Of a DNA stretch of 36,030 nucleotides, positions 28,565 through 36,030 are shown in pieces. Each line of letters opens with the position of its first letter. Within the stretch, counting starts at the first letter, position 1. The notes under the pieces were generated by a model that worked only from the letters and a program-made list of their open reading frames with translations, did not search any database and was not told the origin of the DNA. The stretch comes from Holosporaceae bacterium (GTDB lineage Bacteria; Pseudomonadota; Alphaproteobacteria; UBA3830): NCBI GenBank assembly GCA_031282425.1, contig JAITDT010000019.1:1-36030 (forward strand), read 5' to 3'. The translations under genes were made by a program, and so were the position numbers.

Positions 28565-29875
28565 TTAATCCGATCGTAGATATTCTTTGTAGTCTCGTTC
28601 CAGTAACTCTTTGAAATATTTCGCTTTTTTAACCTGAGCGGATTCGGTTTTGCGATTTAGTTTTTCCAAACAACAAACTAGCAACTCATTGGCGCGCATA
28701 TGATTGCCGAGCAGCATCTGTTCTTGTGCCAACAGGAGCATAGATAGCCCTTCCTTTTTTTGTTTGCCGTATCCTTTGGCTAATAATCTATAGATATCGC
28801 TATTAAAGTAATCCTCATATTTGGCGGATTCTAAAATTGATATGGCAAGTTCGATATTTTTATTTGTTTCGATTAGTACATTGGCATAATCAATTCTGAT
28901 TAATACATTGATATTCTTGTTATAAATTTTTTCGTATATTTTTATTGACTCGTCTAATTGACCAGCTTCATAAAAGGTCTGAGCAAGTGTTTCCTGATAA
29001 AAAATGTCTGTCGGATTGGTTTTTAACAACTTTTTTAGTATATCAATTGCATCCTTTGATCTGCCGATCCTGTGAAAATAAATGGCTTTCGAGTAGTTGT
29101 CGTTGGGGACTGTCATTCCAATAGAATGCTTCTTCAAATACGCTTCCAGCTTAATCAAAACACGATCATACTGCTCTGCCAATTCTGTGGGCGCTTTATA
29201 AGTTTTTGATTTTGCTCGTTTCTGAAGCGCAGAGATTCTATCGCAGATTTTGGGATGCGTGCTAATATAAATGGGGAGGTTTATTTCACCATTCAAAATA
29301 TCCATACGCTGGAATATGTCAAATGCTTCTATCAGAATGTCAGCTCCGAACCCTAGCTTTTCCAAATATGCTGCCGCCGAAGCGTCTGCCGCTAGTTCTT
29401 CTCCGCGAGAATATCTTAAATAAAATCTCTCGTCAGTTATCGCATAGCCGAGCATAAGAGCCAATGCTTCTTCTGATCCGGTAACGACGGTCCCTAAAAT
29501 TCCCGCCAACATCGCCCACAAAAAATTTTGGGAACGCTGTTGCATTATGCCAATACGCCGAGGAATATGCCCGCCTGCGAGATGTCCGGTTTCGTGGCAT
29601 AATATTCCCAAAACATGCAGTGGATTTCTAAATCGAAGAAGTAATCCGGAGCTCAGGAAGATATATCCATTCCCAATGGTAAATGCATTGATGGTTTCGG
29701 ATTTTATGACATATACCTTTGCCGATTCCGAGCGAAGTCCTGCCACTTTAAAAATAGATTTTGCCATGCCTTTAAGAATTTCTTCAATTTCGGCGTCTCG
29801 AATAATATTAATCGCTGCCGCAGTACTGCTTGCAAGGATAAAGACAAACGTCAACAAGATTCGCAGCACTCTCAT
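28565..29875 (-). CDS. M48-family metalloprotease with TPR repeats (BepA/YfgC-like), periplasmic
   Basis: Signal peptide MRVLRILLTFVFILASSTAAA; HETGHLAGGHIPRR (HExxH); SRGEELAADASAAAYLEK; C-terminal TPR-like helices. Confidence 0.92.
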   Translation of the reverse strand: MRVLRILLTFVFILASSTAAAINIIRDAEIEEILKGMAKSIFKVAGLRSESAKVYVIKSETINAFTIGNGYIFLSSGLLLRFRNPLHVLGILCHETGHLAGGHIPRRIGIMQQRSQNFLWAMLAGILGTVVTGSEEALALMLGYAITDERFYLRYSRGEELAADASAAAYLEKLGFGADILIEAFDIFQRMDILNGEINLPIYISTHPKICDRISALQKRAKSKTYKAPTELAEQYDRVLIKLEAYLKKHSIGMTVPNDNYSKAIYFHRIGRSKDAIDILKKLLKTNPTDIFYQETLAQTFYEAGQLDESIKIYEKIYNKNINVLIRIDYANVLIETNKNIELAISILESAKYEDYFNSDIYRLLAKGYGKQKKEGLSMLLLAQEQMLLGNHMRANELLVCCLEKLNRKTESAQVKKAKYFKELLERDYKEYLRSD

Positions 29876-30447
29876 CGCACCCTACCTTGCCTAACATCAT
29901 TTATTTTTTCCAAAATATCTCCAGCCGTTGTGGCTATATCAGAATTTTTGAAGCGGAAATCGTAAAATTTTGATTTGCCAATATCTTTTCGAGCCACGCC
30001 GATTCTGCGCGCAATCGTTTCCGGCGAATCTTCTCCGCGCTGTCGAATGCGCATCTCCAACGCCGCAATGGTTGGCGGCAGAATAAATAGGCCACAGACG
30101 CGTTCTTTAAAAATGCTTTTTATTTTCAAAAAACCATCCCAATTAATAATTAAAATGGAGTCTCTGCCAGCGTTAATTTTTTCTTCGACGGTGGAAAGCA
30201 TGATTCCATAATAATTACCATAAACTTCCGAAAATTCGATTAAATTTCCCCTATCGATTTCCGATAAAAAGTCGTTTTTTTGAAAAAATAAGTAATCCTC
30301 TCCGTGTTTTTCGGATTTTCTCTTCTCGCGAGTAGTGCACGTGATAATTCTATCTAGTGTATTATCTCTTTTGAGTATTTCATTGACGATGGAGCTTTTT
30401 CCAACTGCAGATGGTCCTGAAACCACAAATAAATATGCTTTTCCCAT
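29872..30447 (-). CDS. gmk: guanylate kinase
   Basis: VVSGPSAVGKSSIVNEIL, TCTTREKRKSEKHGEDYLFF, EFSEVYGNYYG, RIRQRGEDSPETIARR; ATGA overlap with the M48 gene. Confidence 0.95.
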   Translation of the reverse strand: MGKAYLFVVSGPSAVGKSSIVNEILKRDNTLDRIITCTTREKRKSEKHGEDYLFFQKNDFLSEIDRGNLIEFSEVYGNYYGIMLSTVEEKINAGRDSILIINWDGFLKIKSIFKERVCGLFILPPTIAALEMRIRQRGEDSPETIARRIGVARKDIGKSKFYDFRFKNSDIATTAGDILEKINDVRQGRVR

Positions 30448-30463
30448 ATTTTCTGTAAACAGC

Positions 30464-31270
30464 TCAATGACTTTTATGTAAAGCTCCGCAAACTCTAATG
30501 GAATTTATGGACGCGGCGAGACCGGTTTTGTCATTAACGTCGATTATAGTTCCACACAGCGTCGCTTCGCCAAATGATGGAGACATTTTTTTATAGGAGT
30601 AGCCATTCACAAACCTTTCGACGATAGCTTTTTGTATCCCGATTATCGAATTATAATCTCCGCACATTCCAACGTCGGTTTGGTAGGCTGTTCCACACTC
30701 TAGAACTCTTTCATCTGCGGTGGGAATATGAGTATGCGTTCCGATCACTGCTGAAACGCGTCCGTCAAGATAGTAGCCGAGGGCGTTTTTTTCGGATGTT
30801 GTTTCCGCGTGAAAATCAACAATAATAGCATCAACATTTCTGCCAATCTGATATTTAGACAACAGTTCATCCATATGGCAAAACGGATTGTCGCCAATTA
30901 TGGGCATATTCACTTGACCTATCAGATGAATCACAACGATTTTTCGTCCTCCGACAGTTGTGGTTTCTAAAACGCCGCTTCCCGGAACAGCGTCGACCAT
31001 GTTGGCCGGACGTAGTAATCGTTTTTCGCTCTCGAGAAGACCAAACGCTTCTTTTTGGTCAAATATATGATTCCCGCCCGTTAAAACATCAGCTCCGCAT
31101 TTCAAAAATTGATGCGCCATATCCGGAATTATACCAAAGCCGTGGGCAGCATTGTCTACGTTAACTATCGTAAAATCTATGGCGAATTTCTTTTTTATGT
31201 CCGGAAGGTTATGTAGAATTACATCTCTACCAGATCGTCCCATTACATCGCCACACATCAAAAACTTCAT
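30464..31270 (-). CDS. YmdB/TIGR00282-family metallophosphoesterase
   Basis: MKFLMCGDVMGRSGRDVILHNLP, TGGNHIFDQKE, DFHAETTSEKNALGYYLDGRVSAVIGTHTHIPTADERVL, YQTDVGMCGDYNSIIG. Confidence 0.93.
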   Translation of the reverse strand: MKFLMCGDVMGRSGRDVILHNLPDIKKKFAIDFTIVNVDNAAHGFGIIPDMAHQFLKCGADVLTGGNHIFDQKEAFGLLESEKRLLRPANMVDAVPGSGVLETTTVGGRKIVVIHLIGQVNMPIIGDNPFCHMDELLSKYQIGRNVDAIIVDFHAETTSEKNALGYYLDGRVSAVIGTHTHIPTADERVLECGTAYQTDVGMCGDYNSIIGIQKAIVERFVNGYSYKKMSPSFGEATLCGTIIDVNDKTGLAASINSIRVCGALHKSH

Positions 31271-31302
31271 AACAATTCCTCTACAATTGATGAAAGTATA
31301 TA

Positions 31303-32025
31303 TTATCTGTCACCATATGTAAAAAATTTCGGCATGTTGCGGTTAAGTGTTTTTCTGCTCAATTGATGAAGTTTTGCTGTAATTTCGCCATCAACAAGAG
31401 AGTAGTAGGATGGTAAAAACGATATCTTGGATTTCACTTCAGACGAAGCTTGCCACATTTTTGGAGAGCAGTTAGTTGCTCTGTTTCTCACATTTGTCCA
31501 TGCGTTATAAACGGTTGCACAATAAGGTTTATAGTACTTTGCCGCTTTCGAATGATAATAGCCGACCGCTCTAGTCCAGGAGTTGTATGTATTTTTCAGT
31601 TCCATAAAAAATCTTGCGGCATAATCGACGTTGTGTTTCGGCGTAAAAGCTTCTTCCAGAGTTTTAAAAGCACGACTATGATGCAACAGATTCACCTGCA
31701 TACATCCGACGTCGATATTTCTCTTACCCTTTGCAATAAGTCTCCTGACAGCAGAAATTGCAGCGCTTTTGGTGGGGAAAAAATAACTTTTCCCGTCTAC
31801 GCAAACAGCCCACGGATAGGGTCGCTTTGGCTTTGAATCCAGGGCATATCCTGATTCTACTGTCCCCATAGCCATAAACAGTTTACATGGAATACCATAT
31901 TTTTTTTCGGCTTTCTCAATTTCATATTCGCACAAATTATGCGGCGCGAAATACGGAGCTGAGTCGCCTCTCACAGTAGCGTAGTTTGCCAAGAACAAAT
32001 AAAAAACTAACACAAACCTATGCAC
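31303..32025 (-). CDS. lytic transglycosylase (SLT-domain), secreted
   Basis: Signal peptide; LFMAMGTVESGY (catalytic Glu), IDVGCMQVNLLHHSRAF, NVDYAARFFMELKNTYNSWTRAVGYYHS. Confidence 0.85.
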   Translation of the reverse strand: MHRFVLVFYLFLANYATVRGDSAPYFAPHNLCEYEIEKAEKKYGIPCKLFMAMGTVESGYALDSKPKRPYPWAVCVDGKSYFFPTKSAAISAVRRLIAKGKRNIDVGCMQVNLLHHSRAFKTLEEAFTPKHNVDYAARFFMELKNTYNSWTRAVGYYHSKAAKYYKPYCATVYNAWTNVRNRATNCSPKMWQASSEVKSKISFLPSYYSLVDGEITAKLHQLSRKTLNRNMPKFFTYGDR

Positions 32026-32199
32026 TTCTACTCCTGAACTGCAATTCCCTAAATTCTAGGATGTAAAAGTAAATTAAATGATACTAAGAACCAGTAATCA
32101 TGAATTAGTGTGGATTTGTTAATATAACAGGTGTTTTTTAGTATTAAGAGGTTTATAAATGAAGTATCAGAGTGATGTAACAGAGAATCAATGGGATTA

Positions 32200-32570
32200 A
32201 TAAAGGCAGAAAGCGTCACATGGTCGTTGGTACTGAAAGATTACATATCAATGTTCACCGCAGCGAACTGATACAGTTGCCGAAAGTTTTGTGTTTGCTG
32301 AAGATTTCGCGAAAATGTCTGCCTTCAAAAGGAGTTTGTGCCGATGGCAGCGAGGAACCGTGTTTGTAACAACCACACTTCGCAAAACAGTGGCAATTTC
32401 TAAAAAGATCTCTACCAAATGTGAGATCATTGCAAAACAATGGACCGTCGAGAGAACTTTTGCTTAGTTTAGCAATTTTAAACGATTAGCTAAGGACTAT
32501 GAGATATCAACAAAATCTGCTAAAAACATCATTATAATCTCTCATATCTTAGGCACTGTTAACAAACGTA
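32200..32570 (+). pseudogene. IS5-family (IS427-like) transposase C-terminal remnant
   Basis: Own translation: RKRHMVVGTERLHINVHRSEL...(frameshifts)...TVAISKKISTKCEIIAKQWTVERTFA*FSNFKRLAKDYEISTKSAKNIIIISHILGTVNKR, matching the 'GRKRHxxVDTxGL' and 'WVVERTFAWLxxxRRLxKDYE' pattern of IS5-group DDE transposases. Confidence 0.75.
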
Positions 32571-32665
32571 TATTTATGGTGAAAAGTCATATTGCGAGAG
32601 GTATTTTATGTCTGACAGGCTTTATCTATTGAGCGAGAGTGTGCTTAATATCTGAGACACACACA

Positions 32666-32675
32666 CCCCCCCCCC
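32666..32675 (+). repeat. C10 homopolymer following an (AC)n tract, ~107 bp upstream of the E2-like gene
   Basis: tgagacacacacaCCCCCCCCCCaacgag. Confidence 0.9.
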
Positions 32676-32782
32676 AACGAGAATAAATCTGTCTTATATA
32701 ATTCTATATAAATCCTTGGTTAAATTAACATAATGGAAACTTTTTTGATGTTTAATCATCTTAGATTGCTGGAAAATTAACA

Positions 32783-34924
32783 ATGCTAATAGACATAATT
32801 GTTCCAAATTTTGATAATTCTTCCGAAGAGGTAGTTTTATCTTCATGGTACAAAAAAGTCGGAGATAAAATTTCAAAAAATGAAATTGTTGCGGATGCTG
32901 AAACGCCATTTGTAGCATGCGGTATCACTTCTAGTCATGATTGTATATTGGTAAAAATATTGGTTAAAGAAGGAGAAACTATAGCGCCTGGAACAAAAAT
33001 TGCCGTCATTGAGACAGATTTGGACGCTACTATTTCCGAAATCAAAGAAGAGGCAAAAGTTGTAAAAGCGGAAACGTTGCCAGACGACAATGCTGCCATC
33101 TCGATTCAAGAATATAAGAGCACACCGATGGAATCGACCTACGACAACAAATACGACCTATCGGTTCCGCTGAATGCCGATGCAGAAATCGTTGAAGAGG
33201 TGGTCGAAGAATTTTCAGAACATGCCGAAGAAAAATATAAAGATATTCTTAAGAACGCCGAAAACCAAGCCAGGGAAGAAGCCATAAAATTAAAGGAAAA
33301 AATTCTGGAGGATACTCGAAAGATAGCTTTACTTCAGGCGGAGGAGCTAAAGGCTAAAACATTAAAAGAGTACGAGGAAAAAGCCCTCATAGACGCCGGT
33401 GAAATGCATAAAAAGATAATTCAGGGCTCCATTCAGGAAGCAGGAAGCACAAAAACAAAATTAATAGAAGAAACCCGTGAAAAAGCCATACTGGAGGCTA
33501 AAAGACTTGAAAATGATATTATTACCGATGCCCGAGAAAAAGCAAATCTGAAGGCTGAAAAAATAATACGAGAAGCCAGCGACGCTGCAAGAGAAGAAGC
33601 CAAACTACGCTCAGAATCACTATCTAGAGAGATTATCGAAAAAGCCATTGCCGAATCAAAAGCCAAAGCCAAAGCCGTTAAAAAAGATATCATATGTTCG
33701 GCACGTAAGCATGCGGTTAAGATATCTACCAAGATCATAAGAAAATCTGCCAAAACTCATACTAAACAGATGGAAGATTTCGTGGCATCGGCAATTCATC
33801 CTTCTTTGGACAAAATAGATTCGTTGCGGAAGGAAATCCTCAGAAACGTTCGAGAAGAAATTCAAGTAGCGTCGAATTCGCTGTTAAATTCCATTGAAAA
33901 TGGTATGCGCAGGAATGTTACGAGCATGACAGGTTATTTCCAAAAAGCCATTGAAGATACAAATGGCAATATTAAAAGCATAAAAAGTGAGATTGAGAAA
34001 AAAATCGAAAGTAGATCTGGTGAAAAGAATGCCATCGCTAAAACTCTTCTAAACACAAGTAATAATGATTTATGCCAAAAAATAAAGGCTGAGAAAGATT
34101 ATCAAACAAAAGAGCAGTCAGAGATCATCAAAAAACTACTGCGGGTGGAAGAGGAAAACAGTTCGCCTGACTTATATGCGGACAATTGGAATAAACCGCA
34201 ATTTTTTGAATCGCCAGGAGATTACAAAGAACCAATTGATCTTCTTAAGCGTAGAATTTCGGAAAAAATAAAGAGCACATATGACGCATCCGTCATTTCC
34301 ACCGTATCAAACGAGGTTGATATGAGCGCCGTTTTGGCTTTAGAAAAAACCTTCGGCAACGCATTCTCCAAAAGACACAATGTCCGACTTGGATTTACGC
34401 CGTTTTTTATATCCGCTTGCATAGCAGCGCTGAAACAGTATCGCATTTTTAATGCCCACATTCATAATGATGAAATCATATACAAAAATAATTTCGATAT
34501 ATCAATTATTACCTGCGGAAATGATGGGATTGCAACGCCCGTCATTCGACATGCCGATACTCTAACGATCGCTGAAATAGAAAAATCCATGATTACCCTT
34601 TCTAAAAGAGCTATAGAAGGAACATTATCCGTCGAAGAAGTTTCCGGAGGTACGTTTACGGTAATTAATGCTGGAATTTATGGATCGCTCATTGGAACAG
34701 ATCTACTAACGCCGCCACAGGTGGCGACTCTTAGCGTTCATAAAATGCACAATCGTCCGGTTGCTTCTGATAACAACATGACAATAAAGCCGATGCTATA
34801 TATTTCCCTCTCCTATGATCATAGGATTTCCGATACTCGAAAGGCTTCTGAATTTCTATCAAACATAAAAAATTACGTGGAAAATCCTGGCTGGCAGATA
34901 TTGGGACTCACCTATGCTCGCTAA
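32783..34924 (+). CDS. 2-oxo acid dehydrogenase E2 acyltransferase-like chimera: degenerate lipoyl-like domain, long coiled coil, acyltransferase domain
   Basis: N-term IIVPNFDNSSEEVVLSSWYKKVGDKISKNEIVADAETPFVACGITSSHDCILVKILVKEGETIAPGTKIAVIE (lipoyl-like, ETDK replaced by ETPF); aa ~140-460 Glu/Lys/Ala coiled coil; C-term PIDLLKRRISEKI...FTPFFISACIAALKQY...SGGTFTVINAGIYGSLIGTDLLTPPQVATLSV...SLSYDHRISDTRKASEFL. Confidence 0.85.
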   Translation: MLIDIIVPNFDNSSEEVVLSSWYKKVGDKISKNEIVADAETPFVACGITSSHDCILVKILVKEGETIAPGTKIAVIETDLDATISEIKEEAKVVKAETLPDDNAAISIQEYKSTPMESTYDNKYDLSVPLNADAEIVEEVVEEFSEHAEEKYKDILKNAENQAREEAIKLKEKILEDTRKIALLQAEELKAKTLKEYEEKALIDAGEMHKKIIQGSIQEAGSTKTKLIEETREKAILEAKRLENDIITDAREKANLKAEKIIREASDAAREEAKLRSESLSREIIEKAIAESKAKAKAVKKDIICSARKHAVKISTKIIRKSAKTHTKQMEDFVASAIHPSLDKIDSLRKEILRNVREEIQVASNSLLNSIENGMRRNVTSMTGYFQKAIEDTNGNIKSIKSEIEKKIESRSGEKNAIAKTLLNTSNNDLCQKIKAEKDYQTKEQSEIIKKLLRVEEENSSPDLYADNWNKPQFFESPGDYKEPIDLLKRRISEKIKSTYDASVISTVSNEVDMSAVLALEKTFGNAFSKRHNVRLGFTPFFISACIAALKQYRIFNAHIHNDEIIYKNNFDISIITCGNDGIATPVIRHADTLTIAEIEKSMITLSKRAIEGTLSVEEVSGGTFTVINAGIYGSLIGTDLLTPPQVATLSVHKMHNRPVASDNNMTIKPMLYISLSYDHRISDTRKASEFLSNIKNYVENPGWQILGLTYAR

Positions 34925-35162
34925 ATAATGAGAATGCAGCGCAATTTATTCATTAACAAATAAAATCTCCCTAAAATATCGGTTATTTTGTCGTCTTTGT
35001 ATGTGAGCATTGACTTTTCTTTAATGATATATTGACCCACTATTGGTGGCAATAACTTTTACCTTCAATTTATCAAAGAACGGCCGAAAAATTTTCACCA
35101 AATTAACTTTATGTAAAAAAAATTGTCTTACTCTAATAACATTAAATGTTGTGAGTTTACAT

Positions 35163-35627
35163 ATGAAGGAAGAAGTATTATCCATTCGAGTCGCCGGCCG
35201 TATAAAATGGTTTAACCAATTTAAGGGGTATGGTTTTCTGGAAGTAGAAAATATACCAGAAGATATATTTTTGCACTTTTCAGTAATCGACAAGTCAGAA
35301 GTCAAGCATTTAAGCAATGAAGATATAATTTTATGTGATATTACTAGAACGGAGAGAGGATTTCAGGTTAGCAATATTGTAGAATTGCTGCATTCCAACA
35401 AATATGAAGTGGGAAGGCAGGAGAAAAAACATGTTACAGCTATAATGAAATGGTTCAATCCTTCCAAAGGATTCGGATTTGCGCAACTGAATTCCGGAGA
35501 AGATGTTTTCATACATTCCAGTCTTTTGAAAAAGCATAGATTAACCGAGATTGAACAGGGATGCCCCATAAAGTTGATAGTTCATTATACAAATTTTGGG
35601 TATGAAGCTATCGACATAATCCCATGA
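35163..35627 (+). CDS. tandem (two-domain) cold-shock-domain protein
   Basis: GRIKWFNQFKGYGFLEVENIPEDIFLHFSVI and AIMKWFNPSKGFGFAQLNSGEDVFIHSSLLKK: two CSD RNP1-like motifs. Start set at MKEEVLSIRVAG (35163) rather than 35043. Confidence 0.9.
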   Translation: MKEEVLSIRVAGRIKWFNQFKGYGFLEVENIPEDIFLHFSVIDKSEVKHLSNEDIILCDITRTERGFQVSNIVELLHSNKYEVGRQEKKHVTAIMKWFNPSKGFGFAQLNSGEDVFIHSSLLKKHRLTEIEQGCPIKLIVHYTNFGYEAIDIIP

Positions 35628-35648
35628 TTTAGGACCTGTACTAAATTG

Positions 35649-35769
35649 ATTGCTAGTTAGGACTTTATTTTTTGAAGAAGTAATTTATATTGGCTAACGT
35701 ATCTTATTGTTTTTACGATGAATTCAACCTTAACATAAATTTTTCTTCAAAAAGAAGTTCACTAACAAT
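35649..35769 (-). mobile_element. MITE-like element, copy 2 (121 bp, opposite orientation)
   Basis: ATTGCTAGTTAGGACTT ... AAGTTCACTAACAAT. Reverse complement starts ATTGTTAGTGAACTT, identical over 15 nt to copy 1's left end; right end CTTCAAAAAATAAAGTCCTAACTAGCAAT is close to copy 1 CTTCAAAAATTAAGTTCTAACTAACAAT. Confidence 0.6.
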
Positions 35770-35781
35770 GTAGGTGAATGG

Positions 35782-36030
35782 ATGAGCGCAGTTTATAGAT
35801 TCCGCAAAAAAGATATTAAGAGTACCGGAATAAAGATATTACCGACGACGGAGCGTGGGTTTGAAAGGATATGTTATCTGACAAAACGGTCATTAAAGTC
35901 TGGAGGAGGACCGGAGGTATGGGTCGACCCATTTGATTCGTCTAATTGTAATTTTCTTTGCGTATGCGAGAGAACCATTCGGAATCACTTGAAGATGTTA
36001 TGTGAATTAGGGGTAATACGCCGCGTGCAT
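35782..36030 (+). CDS. partial CDS: HTH-containing protein, runs off the window
   Basis: Own translation MSAVYRFRKKDIKSTGIKILPTTERGFERICYLTKRSLKSGGGPEVWVDPFDSSNCNFLCVCERTIRNHLKMLCELGVIRRVH; 83 uninterrupted codons with a winged-HTH-like segment CERTIRNHLKMLCELGVIRR. Confidence 0.55.
   Translation, partial: MSAVYRFRKKDIKSTGIKILPTTERGFERICYLTKRSLKSGGGPEVWVDPFDSSNCNFLCVCERTIRNHLKMLCELGVIRRVH

Noticed and set aside
32248-32440. Two overlapping 60-61-aa minus-strand ORFs
   Set aside because: Antisense to the IS5-like transposase remnant, which has recognisable sense-strand motifs.
33433-33753. 106-aa minus-strand Ser/Ala-rich ORF
   Set aside because: Antisense to the coiled-coil region of the E2-like gene; composition mirrors Lys/Glu/Ala codons.

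Overview
The window is AT-rich bacterial chromosome. I infer an alphaproteobacterial, probably host-associated genome from gene content only; no search was run. 0.2-10.9 kb (minus strand) is a division/cell-wall (dcw) operon in the order rsmH-ftsL-like-ftsI-[M-R]-murE-murF-mraY-murD-ftsW. A two-gene D12-class DNA adenine methylase / PD-(D/E)XK nuclease pair sits between ftsI and murE, and an IS630-family fragment lies beyond ftsW. 10.9-21.6 kb carries an NhaD/CitMHS-like antiporter, a porin, obgE, an AmiD-type amidase, murJ and a 1309-aa TadG-like protein with five ~41-45-aa Asp-box (BNR) repeats. 21.6-28 kb is a decay zone: IS630, GT61 glycosyltransferase, sugar C-methyltransferase-like, IS200/IS605 TnpA and AlpA/Toprim-primase/DUF927 remnants, many broken by 1-nt indels in A/T runs, plus a tRNA-Gly. 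28.5-32 kb holds an M48-TPR protease, gmk, a YmdB-like phosphoesterase and a lytic transglycosylase. 32-36 kb holds an IS5-like remnant, a 713-aa E2-acyltransferase-like chimera (lipoyl-like N-terminus without the lipoyl lysine, ~320-aa coiled coil, CoA-acyltransferase domain), a tandem cold-shock-domain protein and a partial HTH protein. A ~120-130 bp MITE-like element with imperfect inverted ends occurs twice. The strongest candidates for new biology are the E2-like chimera, the R-M pair inside the dcw operon, the TadG/Asp-box fusion and the MITE family.
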